Notes under the pieces: generated by a model
Told to the model about the DNA's origin: nothing
Seen by the model: the letters and a program-made list of their open reading frames with translations, nothing else
Databases searched by the model: none
Translations under genes and position numbers: made by a program
In this document: piece after piece, positions 14,982 to 23,785 of the stretch
Layout: the number at the start of each line of letters is the position of its first letter
How positions within the stretch are numbered: the first letter of the stretch is position 1
Assembly (NCBI RefSeq): GCF_001280005.1
Contig: NZ_LGDW01000035.1
Coordinates: 1-23,830, forward strand
Length of the DNA: 23,830 nucleotides
From: Streptomyces sp. NRRL WC-3618
GTDB lineage: Bacteria; Actinomycetota; Actinomycetes; Streptomycetales; Streptomycetaceae
Reading direction: 5' to 3'

Positions 14982-16031
14982 ATGAAGCTCGCTCGCACCA
15001 GCTCCACCGCCGCAGCCGCCACCGCTGTCCTCGCGGTCCTGTCCCTCGCCACCGCGTGCAACCGCGAGAGCACCGCCTCGGCCGCCGCGGGCGGCGACAA
15101 GCCCCCCATCGGCATCGACCTGCCGCGCTCCGACTCCGACTTCTGGAACTCCTACGCGCAGTACGTCGAGAAGGACATCAAGTCCGACGGCATCAACGCC
15201 CTGCCGGTCAGCAACTCGCAGAACGACGTCACCAAGCTGGTCGCCAATGTCCAGGTCTTCCAGAACACCGGCGCCAAGGCCGTCGTCATGGCACCCCAGG
15301 ACACCGGCGCCATCGCCTCCACCCTCGACACACTCGCGTCCAAGAAGATCCCCGTGGTCAGCGTCGACACCAGACCCGACAAGGGCGACGTCTACATGGT
15401 GGTGCGCGCCGACAACCGGGCCTACGGCACCAAGGCCTGCGAATTCCTCGGCAAGCAGCTCGGCGGCAAGGGCAAGGTCGCCGAGTTCCAGGGCGCTCTG
15501 GACTCGATCAACGGCCGCGACCGCTCCGAGGCCTTCGCGGAGTGCATGAAGACGAAGTTCCCGAAGATCAAGGTCTTCGAACTGCCCACCGACTGGAAGG
15601 GCGACGTCGCTTCCGCCAAGCTCCAGTCGCTGCTCGCCCAGAACCCGGACCTGAACGGCATCTACATGCAGGCCGGCGGTGTGTTCCTGCAGCCGACCCT
15701 GGCCCTGCTGGAACAGAAGAAGCTGCTCAAGCCCGCCGGGCAGAAGGGTCACATCACGATCGTCTCCAACGACGGCATCCCGCAGGAGTTCGACGCCATC
15801 CGCAAGGGCCAGATCGACGCCACCATTTCCCAGCCCGCCGACCTCTACGCGAAGTACGCGCTGTACTACGCCCAGGCCGCGGCCGAGGGCAAGACCTTCA
15901 AGCCGGGCAAGACCGACCACGACTCCACCATCATCAAGCTGCCCAACGGCCTGGAGGACCAGCTGCCCGCCCCGCTGATCACCAAGGACAACGTCGACGA
16001 CAAGTCCCTGTGGGGCAACGACGTCGGCTGA
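14982..16031 (+). CDS. Sugar ABC transporter substrate-binding lipoprotein, probably for L-fucose
   Basis: The product has 349 residues from ATG 14982, with AAAGAGAG upstream. A lipoprotein signal ends at LATAC, so Cys26 would be lipidated and anchor the protein to the outer face of the membrane. The mature part is a periplasmic-binding-protein type I (LacI/ribose-like) fold: SDSDFWNSYAQ (44-54), VVMAPQDTGAIASTL, IPVVSVDTRP and IVSNDGIPQEFDAI. This family feeds pentoses, hexoses and polyols to CUT2-type importers. Divergent placement next to the fucose operon and the shared operator motif suggest L-fucose or a small fucoside; the ligand is not readable from sequence. A 129-bp gap before the ATPase gene may allow higher expression of this component. 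Confidence 0.93.
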   Translation: MKLARTSSTAAAATAVLAVLSLATACNRESTASAAAGGDKPPIGIDLPRSDSDFWNSYAQYVEKDIKSDGINALPVSNSQNDVTKLVANVQVFQNTGAKAVVMAPQDTGAIASTLDTLASKKIPVVSVDTRPDKGDVYMVVRADNRAYGTKACEFLGKQLGGKGKVAEFQGALDSINGRDRSEAFAECMKTKFPKIKVFELPTDWKGDVASAKLQSLLAQNPDLNGIYMQAGGVFLQPTLALLEQKKLLKPAGQKGHITIVSNDGIPQEFDAIRKGQIDATISQPADLYAKYALYYAQAAAEGKTFKPGKTDHDSTIIKLPNGLEDQLPAPLITKDNVDDKSLWGNDVG

Positions 16032-16160
16032 CGACCGGCACGTCCGCCCGTCGCGCGCCGGTGGACGAACAGCCCTCGTCCCCGGACGCGCGCCCCGCTG
16101 CCCAGCGCGCACGCCCGCGCCCCTCAGCCCCAGCCCCGTACACGAAGGACGGTATCCACC

Positions 16161-17771
16161 ATGGCGGAGTCCGCGACCGCCCCGGCGACCGGCCCCGGAG
16201 CCACGGCCCCGGTGGCCGAGGCGACCGGTATCAGCAAACGATTCGGCGCGACCGTAGCGCTGCGCGACGCCCGTATCACCGTCGCCCCGGGCGAGTCGCA
16301 CGCCCTGGTCGGACGCAACGGCGCCGGCAAGTCGACACTCGTGTCCATCCTCACCGGCCTCCAGCAGCCCGACACCGGAACCCTGCGCTTCTCCGGCGAG
16401 TCCGCGCCCGCCTTTGGTGACATCGACGCCTGGCGCTCCCGTGTCGCCTGTGTCTACCAGCGCTCCACCATCATCGGTGACCTGACCGTCGCCGAGAACC
16501 TCTTCCTGAACCGACAGAGCGCCGGCTCGGTGCGGCCCATCCGCTGGAAGCATCTGCGCCGACGTGCCGACGAACTGCTCGGCGAGTACGGCGTGGCCGT
16601 CGACCCCGCCGCGCGGGCCAAGCACCTCACCGTCGAGCAGCGGCAGTTCGTGGAGATCGCGCGGGCCCTGTCGTTCGGGGCGCGCTTCATCATCCTCGAC
16701 GAGCCCACCGCGAAGCTCGACGCCCGCGGCATCGACCGGCTGTTCGGCAAGCTCCGCGACCTCCAGCGTCAGGGTGTCGCCTTCCTCTTCATCTCCCACC
16801 ACCTGCAAGAGGTGTACGACCTCTGCACCACCGTCACGGTCTACCGCGACGCGGCCCACATCCTCACCGCCCCCGTCGCCGAGCTCGGCCATCAGGCCCT
16901 GGTGGAGGCCATGACCGGCGAGTCCGCATCCACGGCCACCACCACCGGCCGGCCCCGGGTCGCGTGGGGGGATGCCACGGAGCTGCTGGCTCTCGACGGA
17001 CTGACGCTGCCCGGTGCCTGCGAGGACATCTCGTTCACCGTCCGTTCCGGCGAGGTCGTCGGCCTCGCCGGAGCCACGGCCAGCGGCAATGTACAGGTCG
17101 GTGAGGCGATCGCCGGTCTGCACCGCACCAGGACAGGTCGTATCTCCGTCGGTGGGAAAACTGTGCGAACCGGCAGTGTGCCGTCCGCGCTGAGCGCCGG
17201 GGTCGGTCTGGTCCCCGAGGACCGTCACCTCCAGGGACTAGTGAACAACCGCAGCGTGGCGGAGAACGCCACGCTGACCGTCACCGACCAGCTCGGCCCG
17301 CTCGGCACGGTGCTGCCCGCCCGTACCAGGGAATTCGCCCGGCGCATGATCCGGGACCTCGACATCAAGACCCCGGGAGCCGCCACCCCGGTCTCCGCCC
17401 TCTCCGGCGGCAACCAGCAAAAGGTCGTCATCGCCCGCGCCCTGGCCACCGACCCCCACGTACTGGTGGCCATCCGCCCCACCAACGGCGTGGACGTCAA
17501 GTCCAAGGAGTTCCTGCTCGGCAAGATCCGGCAGGTCGCGGACGGCGGTAGGGCCGCGCTGATCGTCTCCGACGAACTGGACGACCTCAAGGTCTGCGAC
17601 CGGGTCGTCGTCATGTTCCACGGACGGGTTGTCGCCGAGTTCGAGCGCGGCTGGACGGACGAGGACATCGTCGCCGCCGTCGAGGGCGTCTGCGGCGACA
17701 CGACCCCCGCCACCGCGTCCCCCGTATCCGCCGTACCCGCCCCGTCCGGCGCGGACGAGCACGGAAGGTAG
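16161..17771 (+). CDS. Sugar ABC transporter ATP-binding protein, tandem nucleotide-binding domains
   Basis: The product has 536 residues from ATG 16161, with GAAGGA upstream. Two ABC domains in tandem are typical of RbsA/MglA-type (CUT2) importers. Domain 1 is complete: Walker A GRNGAGKST (51-59), signature LTVEQRQ (156-162) and Walker B FIILDEPT (176-183). Domain 2 has LSGGNQQK (414-421), but its Walker A position reads GATASGNVQ (304-312) with no GKS/T, and its Walker B reads VLVAIRPT (434-441) where DE is expected. Only the first site should therefore bind and hydrolyse ATP normally, an extreme form of the asymmetry usual in this family. An Ala/Pro-rich tail of about 25 residues ends the protein. 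It sits 2 bp before the permease gene. Confidence 0.95.
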   Translation: MAESATAPATGPGATAPVAEATGISKRFGATVALRDARITVAPGESHALVGRNGAGKSTLVSILTGLQQPDTGTLRFSGESAPAFGDIDAWRSRVACVYQRSTIIGDLTVAENLFLNRQSAGSVRPIRWKHLRRRADELLGEYGVAVDPAARAKHLTVEQRQFVEIARALSFGARFIILDEPTAKLDARGIDRLFGKLRDLQRQGVAFLFISHHLQEVYDLCTTVTVYRDAAHILTAPVAELGHQALVEAMTGESASTATTTGRPRVAWGDATELLALDGLTLPGACEDISFTVRSGEVVGLAGATASGNVQVGEAIAGLHRTRTGRISVGGKTVRTGSVPSALSAGVGLVPEDRHLQGLVNNRSVAENATLTVTDQLGPLGTVLPARTREFARRMIRDLDIKTPGAATPVSALSGGNQQKVVIARALATDPHVLVAIRPTNGVDVKSKEFLLGKIRQVADGGRAALIVSDELDDLKVCDRVVVMFHGRVVAEFERGWTDEDIVAAVEGVCGDTTPATASPVSAVPAPSGADEHGR

Positions 17772-17773
17772 CC

Positions 17774-18817
17774 ATGTCCGCCACCACAGATCTCACCGAG
17801 CCCGCAGCGAGCACAGCGGAGCCGGCCACCGACGACACCGTCCGCCGCCGGACCGACCTCGGACGCTTGCGTGAACTGTCCCTGGTCCCCGCGATTCTCG
17901 TGCTGGGCCTGATCGGGTTCATCGTGTCGCCGGCCTTCCTCACCGCCGACAACCTGATCGGTGTGGCCCAGCAGTCCACCGAGCTGAGCCTGCTGGTGCT
18001 CGCCACGACCTTCATCCTGGTCGCCGGACGGATGGACCTGTCACTGGAGTCCACCATCGGAGTGGCTCCAGTCATCGCCGTGTGGCTCGTCCTGCCGACC
18101 AGCGGCGGCCGGTTCAACGGGCTCGGCCTCCTGCCCGAATGGACAGCGGTCCCGCTCTGTCTGCTGGTCGGCGCGCTCATCGGCGCTGTCAACGGCTTCC
18201 TCATCCTGAAGCTTCGGCTCAACGGCTTCATCGTCACCCTTGGCGCCCTGACCATGCTCCGCGGTCTGCAAGTCGCCCTCTCCGAGGGCCAGTCCATCGT
18301 CGAGCTCCCTTCCTCCTTCACCTACCTGGGCAGGGCGTCCTGGCTGGGAGTGCCCGCTGCCATCTGGGTGTGCGCACTGCTCTTCGCACTCGGAGGCAGC
18401 GCCCTGGCCTGGCTCCGTCACGGCCGCGCGCTGTACGCGATCGGCGGCAACGCCGAGGCGGCCCGCACGGCGGGTATCCGCGTCGACCACATCGTGTGGA
18501 TCGTCCTCATCCTCGGCAGCGTCCTCGCCGCGTTCGCCGGCATCCTCTACAGCGGCCACTACGGCTCCATCTCCGCCACCCAGGGCAGCGGCTGGATCTT
18601 CCAGGTCTTCGCCGCGACCGTCATCGGCGGGGTCAGCCTCAACGGCGGCAAGGGTTCCGTGTTCGGCGCCCTCACCGGTGTCCTCACCCTGCAGCTGGTC
18701 GTGAACGTCATGACACTGGCGGGTGTACCTCCGCTGTGGAACCAGTTCCTCAACGGCGCCATCATCATCGTCGCCCTGGTCATCTCCCGGTTCGCCTCCG
18801 GAGAGAAGCAGGAATAA
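17774..18817 (+). CDS. Sugar ABC transporter permease (CUT2 / branched-chain type)
   Basis: The product has 347 residues from ATG 17774, with GGAAGG overlapping the ATPase gene's end. After a charged N-terminal tail of about 35 residues come around nine hydrophobic spans. Family landmarks are LVAGRMDLSLES (about 82-93, the equivalent of GGIDLSVGS in RbsC), LNGFIVTLGALTMLRGL, YAIGGNAEAARTAGI (the cytoplasmic loop contacting the ATPase) and GGVSLNGGKGSVFGAL. It would form a homodimeric membrane channel with the double ATPase. A stem-loop 15 bp after the stop separates it from the regulator gene. Confidence 0.95.
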   Translation: MSATTDLTEPAASTAEPATDDTVRRRTDLGRLRELSLVPAILVLGLIGFIVSPAFLTADNLIGVAQQSTELSLLVLATTFILVAGRMDLSLESTIGVAPVIAVWLVLPTSGGRFNGLGLLPEWTAVPLCLLVGALIGAVNGFLILKLRLNGFIVTLGALTMLRGLQVALSEGQSIVELPSSFTYLGRASWLGVPAAIWVCALLFALGGSALAWLRHGRALYAIGGNAEAARTAGIRVDHIVWIVLILGSVLAAFAGILYSGHYGSISATQGSGWIFQVFAATVIGGVSLNGGKGSVFGALTGVLTLQLVVNVMTLAGVPPLWNQFLNGAIIIVALVISRFASGEKQE

Positions 18818-18831
18818 ACCACGCCCGCAAG

Positions 18832-18868
18832 CGGCTCTGCCGGGCCTTGCCCGGGCCCGGCAGAGCCG
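18832..18868 (+). terminator. Strong stem-loop after the permease gene
   Basis: CGGCTCTGCCGGGC (18832-18845) pairs perfectly over 14 bp with GCCCGGCAGAGCCG (18855-18868) around a 9-base loop. It lies between permease and regulator, so it may terminate or reduce readthrough into the regulator gene. Confidence 0.7.
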
Positions 18869-18904
18869 TTCCCCCACTCATCCCCAGCACGGAGAGGCAC
18901 GCTC

Positions 18905-19609
18905 GTGGCCCTGACGGACGACGCGATCGACCAGATCAAGGCGATGATCGTCGCGGGTGAACTCGCCCCCGGCTCCCGTCTGCCCAAGGAGGAAATCCTC
19001 GCCGGGCAGCTCGGCCTGTCCCGGAACTCGCTGCGCGAGGCCGTTCGGGCGCTGACCGCCATGCGCATCCTGATCACCCGCCAGGGCGACGGCACGTACG
19101 TCTCCAGCCTGGAGCCCCATCTCCTGCTCGAAAGCCTCTCCTTCGCGGCCGACGTCTCCCAGGGCCAGACGGCTCTGCAACTGCTCCAGGTACGCCGACT
19201 GCTCGAACCGCAGGCGACTGGTCTTGCCGCCGCGCTGCTCAAGCCGCAGGACCTTCACGAACTGAGCAACATCCTCAACCGGTCCCGGACCGTCACCACG
19301 GTGGAGGAGTTCGTCGCCCACGACATCGCCTTCCACCTCAGGATCGTCGAAGCCGTCGGCAACCCCGTGCTGTCCATGCTCCTGCAGGTGCTCTCCACCC
19401 GCACCCAGCGTGTCCGCATCGTCCGCGGCAGCAGGACCAGCAACGCCCTCGACAACGCCCACCAGGACCACGAGCAGATCCTTGACGCGCTCCGTTCACG
19501 CGACGCCCTGCTGGCCGCCTCTGCGGCAACCGTCCACATCACGGCCGTGGAGCAGTGGCTGGCCGCGAGTCTGACTGACGACACCCCTTTTCAAGCCGTC
19601 GAGGACTGA
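18905..19609 (+). CDS. GntR-family transcriptional regulator with FCD ligand domain
   Basis: The product has 234 residues from GTG 18905, with GGAGAGG 7 bases upstream. An N-terminal winged helix-turn-helix (about 5-68) carries the GntR signature LAPGSRLPKEEILAGQLGLSRNSLREAVRAL, split at about 20-50, and GDGTYV (61-66). The rest is an all-helical FCD domain with likely metal ligands Asp140 and His144 (HDIAFHLRIVEA), His189 (QDHEQIL) and His211. FCD regulators usually bind a small carboxylate or sugar acid, so a fuconate-pathway intermediate or lactate is a reasonable effector. It is the only regulator gene in the window and the likely binder of the palindromes at sites A to D, by inference. 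No copy of the motif lies just upstream of it, so autoregulation would act only through transporter readthrough. Confidence 0.93.
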   Translation: MALTDDAIDQIKAMIVAGELAPGSRLPKEEILAGQLGLSRNSLREAVRALTAMRILITRQGDGTYVSSLEPHLLLESLSFAADVSQGQTALQLLQVRRLLEPQATGLAAALLKPQDLHELSNILNRSRTVTTVEEFVAHDIAFHLRIVEAVGNPVLSMLLQVLSTRTQRVRIVRGSRTSNALDNAHQDHEQILDALRSRDALLAASAATVHITAVEQWLAASLTDDTPFQAVED

Positions 19610-19657
19610 CCGTTCCGGGCCCCCTCCGGCGCCCACATCGCTGGCACAGGGACAGAA

Positions 19658-21510
19658 TCATGTCCAGCGCATGCCGATGGCAGAGAGCTGTTCCACGCGC
19701 TCGGGGGAGAGGGCCCCGGCACGCGAGCGCTGGTTGGCGATCCATGCTCCGAGCTTGATCTCTCGTTCCTCCTGGTCCCCGCCGCTCTTGCCGTCGCGAC
19801 TGTCGTCCCCGCTGTCGACGGCAATCCGTTCGACGCGCTTCCTCGGTACCCGAAGGTGCCCCTCGCGCTCGTAGTACTGTCTGGCGGCTGCGTAGTTGAG
19901 CGCCCACTTGTCGGCCTGCGTGCGGCGCGGGCGCGGCTTCTCGTCCTCGGTCGCGGGTCGGATGCCGAGGATGTGTTCGCACATCCACTGCTGCACGGTG
20001 CTCAGCTTGTCGAAGCCGAGCCGCTGCGTCTTGACCCATCGTCCGAGGTCTTCGCCCTGGTGTACGCACTCGCCCGGCGACATGGGCAGTGCGCCGCCGG
20101 CTTCCAGGTGGAGCCGGACGAGGTGGAAGCAGCGCTGCCACTCCACTGGCCAGGCCGGGCGCCACGACGGGTCGATTTCCTCCAACTGCTCACGCCGCGC
20201 TTCCGACAGGGCGCCGGCCGACGATCCGGGGAGCCCCTGGGCACGCCGCTGCTCGATCTCGGCAGCCTTCCGCGCCGCTGCCCTGGCGTTCTTCAGAAAG
20301 ATCCCCACCTTCGCCCCCTGGTACATGGCGTCCAGCGGGGCGAGAGCATGCCCGTGTTCGGCGACCCACCCTCGAACGACGGCCAGGCCCTCTTCTCACG
20401 CGACGTCGTAGTACGACCAGATCATGCCGAGCTTTTCCAGCTGCTCTATGCGGTCCTGGTCCATGTCGCCGCGGGCGTAGAACCTCCTGCTGTCGGCGAT
20501 CCATTGCCCCAGTGGGAATGCGGCGAGGGAAGCGGGCCAGCCCTCGGCTTCCGTTTCCCCACCCGGCGGCACGCGGTAGGTGAAGAGCACCTTCAGGTCG
20601 CCGTATTCGCGGGTGTAGATGGCGGCGGCTTCGAAGCCGCGTCGCCAGTGCTGGTGTTCGGGGTTGAGGACACGGAGGTTGATGAACGCTGCCAGCTGCG
20701 CGGGGTCGCGCGGCGTGGAGAACTTCAGCAGCTGCCGAGCTGGCACCGACAGTCGGTCGCTTCGGTCGCTCTCGGTTCCCTCACCTTCCGCCCCGCTGCG
20801 GCTCTGAACCCCTCTGACCAGGCTTGGTGCCTGTGGCTCGGCGAGCTGCTCGACGATGCGGGCATCGTGGGCGCGGAGTGCCTCGAGCAGTTTCGCCAGT
20901 CCGCCGTACGCCCGGCTGGTGAGCATGTTGGCGGCCGTTGCTGCGGGCCCGAGCAGGACCGGCACAACCAGTGACGCCGATTTTCCCTCGCCGGGCTGCA
21001 TCCGCAGCGCCCGGCCGACGGCCTGGACGAGGTCGGGCATGGAGCCGCGCACATCCGCGAAGTACACGGAGTCGCAGTGGGATGTATCGATGCCTTCGCC
21101 GAGCACGCGAACGGACCCGAGGAACGTCTTCTCCACGACCGTGCCGTCAGCAGCGATTCCCTTCGAGAACTCGTCCAGGACACGGCGCCGGTGGAGGGGC
21201 TTGTGGTCGCCGCACAGCCAGTTGGCCCAGACCGCCTTCGGGTACAGCTCCGGATCGGTGGCATGCAGCCGCTTGGCGGCGTGCGGGAGGCCGGCCGCGA
21301 ACGCTTCGGCCTCTTTCACCATGTGGTGGAAGACAAGCGTGCGCCGAAAGCTCTCCTCCGAGGACGCCTTCACCAGAGCGGTCTGCAGCGCGGCGAGCCG
21401 GGCCCCGCGGACGTGCTCGGAGCGCGCGTCCTCGCCCAGGAGCTGGGCGGCCTGGAGCTGGGTGTCGGTGATGTCCAGGCACACCATGGCTTTGTAGGTG
21501 AGAGTTGGGC
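19658..21510 (-). pseudogene. Helicase with helicase-associated domains, truncated by an IS and interrupted by TGA
   Basis: The frame holds the second half of a DEAD/DEAH-type helicase. At about 20930-21380 are the conserved C-terminal helicase blocks: RTLVFHHMVKEAEAFA, SVRVLGEGIDTSHCDSV and motif VI LVQAVGRALRM. Several helicase-associated repeats follow, each with W...F/Y...G...P...LG.W...R and ending with LGMIW or IGMRW. An in-frame TGA at 20396-20398 falls where the family has Trp (DVAW-EEGL); the same frame continues with EEGLAVVRGWVAEHGH and four more repeat-like segments to 19658. The N-terminal half with the Walker A and DEAD motifs is absent: homology stops at about 21505, where the ISL3-family element begins. 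A chimeric start codon at 21538 lies inside the IS end. The protein is very probably non-functional. Confidence 0.85.
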
Positions 21511-21545
21511 TCTGGCAGCGATCACGGGGAGCCGTCACGGTCGGT
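21511..21545. repeat. Left terminal inverted repeat of the ISL3-family element
   Basis: It begins TCTGGCAG and ends GTCACGGTCGGT. It matches the reverse complement of 23238-23272 at 31 of 35 positions. Confidence 0.88.
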
Positions 21546-21669
21546 GAAGGGGCTGTTCGATTCCGGACTGCACGCCGGGGCGAGCCTCAGCCCGAATCGC
21601 CATACGTGACGCTCCATCAGGTGTGGTGAGTGCGAGCTGTTTCGTACCGTCCGGGGCGATGCCCAGGAC

Positions 21670-23238
21670 ATGGACCACGACGAGATCTCCTGGCAGGACG
21701 TGCTGTTCGAGGGCGTCGAGGTGCTGATCACCGCCGCAGTGCACGGGGTGAGTGGACTGATGGTGCGGCTGGCCGGCCGGAGTGGTGAAGGCGTGTGTCC
21801 GTCCTGCGGCCGGGCGTCGGCACGGGTGCACGACCGCTATGAGCGACAGCTGCAGGATCTTCCGCTGGCCGGGCACGCCGTACGGATCCTACTGTCCGTG
21901 CGACGCTTCGTGTGCGTCGATCCGGCTTGCTCCCAGCGCACATTCGCTGAGCAGATATCGGGGCTGAGCAGCCCGTACGCGCGGTGCACTGACCGGCTCG
22001 GCGAGCTCCTGGACCGAGTCGCGCTCGCCTTGGCGGGCCGCGTCGGGTCCAGGATGGCTACTGCCCTGGGGCTGACCGCGGGGCGAATGGGGCTGCTGAA
22101 CCGCGTCCGGGCGATGCCTGACCCGCTCCACGACACCCCGCGGGTCCTCGGTGTCGATGATTTCGCCACCCGCCGCGGTGTCCGGTACGCGACGGTGATT
22201 ACCGATGGTGAGACGCACCAAGTCATCGACGTGCTCCCGGGCCGCGAGGCAGGACCGCTGGCCGACTGGCTCACCGCGCACCCGGGCGTGGAGGTCCTCT
22301 GCCGGGACAGGGCTGGGGCTTACGCGGAGGGCTCCCGGCTCGGCGCCCCGGAAGCGGTCCAGGTCGCCGACCGCTTCCACCTCTGGCGGGGCCTCGGCCG
22401 GGCCGTGGAGAAGACCGTCGGCGCCCACCGCTCCTGCCTGCAAGAACCGGCCCCGATACCGGCGGACGGCACCGAGCCTGCGGTGGCGGCGGATCCCACC
22501 GGACCGCGCGCGGAACGCAAGCAAGGCCGCTCACGCCCAGGTCCACGAGCTGATCGCGCAGGGACACAGCCTCCGCGCGATCGCCCGGCATCTTGGGTGG
22601 GGCCGGAAAACGGTGTTGAGGTACGCGCACGCCGCACGCTGGCAGGACATGATCGTCGGGATGCCACTGCGGCCGAGCAAGCTCGATCCCTACAAGCCCT
22701 ACTTGCAACGCCGATGGTCACAAGGGTGCACGAACGCCATCGCCCTGCACCGCGAGATCACCGAACAGGGCTACCCCGACGGATACGCCTCCGTCCGCGA
22801 CTACCTCGCGCCTTCCGGCCCAAGGCTGGCACCCCGGCGCCCGCACCACCCAGCGTCCCGAGGGTCACCGGCTGGCTCACCCGCCACCCCACCACGCTCA
22901 GTGAAGAAGAACATCAGCACCTCAAGTTGATCCTGGCCCGATGCCCCGAACTGGAGGCCGCTCACCAGCACATCCGCGACTTCGGCGAGATCCTCACCTG
23001 TCACCTCGGAACCCTGCTCCCCGACTGGATCGACGCCGTCGTCCGGGACGACCTGCCCGGACTGACCGGCTACGCCCGCAGCATGAACAGCGACTTCGAC
23101 GCCGTCACCGCCGGCCTCACCCTGTCCTGGAGCTCCGGCGGCACGGAAGGTGCCGTCAATCGCATCAAAAAAATCAAAAGGCAGCTATACGGGCGTGCCG
23201 AATTCGAACTACTCCGAAAGCTGATCCTGCTTCAGTAA
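21670..23238 (+). pseudogene. ISL3-family transposase, open throughout but with a mis-framed centre
   Basis: The single frame encodes 522 residues. The N-terminus has the ISL3 zinc-binding motif CPSCGR...CVDPAC (Cys43, 46, 82, 87). The first acidic residues of the catalytic triad are in [11 protein letters not shown] (160-170) and [11 protein letters not shown] (Asp213), and the last is in the C-terminal [16 protein letters not shown]. Between about 22515 and 22810 this frame is meaningless. The next frame instead reads [20 protein letters not shown] then [16 protein letters not shown] and [16 protein letters not shown], the expected internal helix-turn-helix and linker. Two frameshifts, near 22515-22530 and near 22808-22812, therefore cancel. 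The protein made from the open frame would lack this domain and is probably inactive. Confidence 0.82.
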
Positions 23239-23272
23239 CCGACCGTGACGACTCCCCGCGACCACTGCCAGA
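23238..23272. repeat. Right terminal inverted repeat of the ISL3-family element
   Basis: It begins ACCGACCGTGAC and ends CTGCCAGA. It shares its first base with the last base of the transposase stop codon. Confidence 0.88.
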
Positions 23273-23301
23273 ATCTCCAACCTCCCCCAGTGCTGGGGTG
23301 A

Positions 23302-23496
23302 TTGGTGAAGATCAGGTGTCTTGTTTTTGGCCCCGTGGGCCGTCCTGAATTGGGACCTTCGTGGTGGCGGAGCGCAATGTGGCGGTGGTTGGGGGCCAGC
23401 GGCAGCATGACGGCTCTGGTGGCGATGGCCAGCGGTGTGGACAATGACAAGATCGATGTGCCGGATCGGGCAAGGTTGGTGAGGAGCACGAAATGA
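23302..23496 (+). CDS. Possible short upstream frame overlapping the 86-codon gene
   Basis: This 64-codon frame has only a TTG or GTG start and no clear ribosome binding site. Its stop overlaps the next ATG as ATGA, which hints at translational coupling, but codon bias is weak and no family is recognised. It may be noise or the tail of a disrupted gene. Confidence 0.2.
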   Translation: MVKIRCLVFGPVGRPELGPSWWRSAMWRWLGASGSMTALVAMASGVDNDKIDVPDRARLVRSTK

Positions 23497-23753
23497 GCGT
23501 CGATCGTCCAGAGCCGGCTTCCGACCGACCCGTCTGTGATCAGTTCCCGGAGATCCCCGAAGAACGTCGGATTGCCGTCGAGCGGTTTCTCACCAAGAGG
23601 CCCGAGCTCGTGCCGTATGCCAGCAACCTCCTGCGCCGACCCGACATTGCGCCACTCGCGGTCGAAATGTTGCTGAAGTTTGCGGAATTCGGGGCGGAGG
23701 AGCGGACGCGACGCGAAACCGCCCCCAAGGCCCCTAGCCTCGAAGTTTCGTGA
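23493..23753 (+). CDS. Small hypothetical protein, 86 residues
   Basis: The ATG at 23493 has a strong GAGGAG ribosome binding site 6 bases upstream. The stop lies directly at a strong intrinsic terminator, so the gene unit looks complete and real. The product is acidic to neutral and helix-prone (IPEERRIAVERFLTKRPELV, then PYASNLLRRPDIAPLAVEMLLKFAEFG split over the next 27 residues). It has no signal peptide, membrane span or cysteine cluster, apart from one Cys near residue 15. I do not recognise the family. A regulatory or antitoxin-like role is conceivable, but nothing in the sequence proves it. Confidence 0.6.
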   Translation: MSVDRPEPASDRPVCDQFPEIPEERRIAVERFLTKRPELVPYASNLLRRPDIAPLAVEMLLKFAEFGAEERTRRETAPKAPSLEVS

Positions 23754-23785
23754 CGGTCCGCCGACGGAGTTGGTGGACCGTTTTT
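23753..23785 (+). terminator. Intrinsic terminator of the 86-codon gene
   Basis: ACGGTCCGCC (23753-23762) pairs with GGTGGACCGT (23772-23781) with one G-T wobble and a 9-base loop, followed by a run of five T (23781-23785). This is the most classical rho-independent terminator in the window. Confidence 0.88.

Larger units (their letters stand above)
21511..23272 (+). mobile_element. ISL3-family insertion sequence
   Basis: The element is about 1.76 kb, bounded by imperfect 35-bp inverted repeats, with one transposase gene whose stop codon runs into the right repeat. Its left end abuts the truncated helicase gene exactly. No matching 8-bp direct repeat, the usual target duplication of this family, is visible in the flanks, and the right flank does not continue the helicase. 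This suggests a deletion or recombination after insertion. Confidence 0.85.

Noticed and set aside
15056..16420. 454-codon plus-strand frame overlapping the binding protein and ATPase start
   Set aside because: It is rich in Arg/Gln/Pro/Gly with no motifs, and crosses two genes that are clearly coding in another frame.
14520..17228. 902-codon minus-strand frame over the transporter genes
   Set aside because: It is Gly/Asp/Val-rich and lacks motifs. The plus strand holds the binding protein and ATPase with all family motifs, so this is a GC-rich antisense shadow.
23232..23489. Minus-strand 85-codon frame at the right end of the IS
   Set aside because: It overlaps the IS end and the better supported plus-strand unit, and has no ribosome binding site or recognisable domain.
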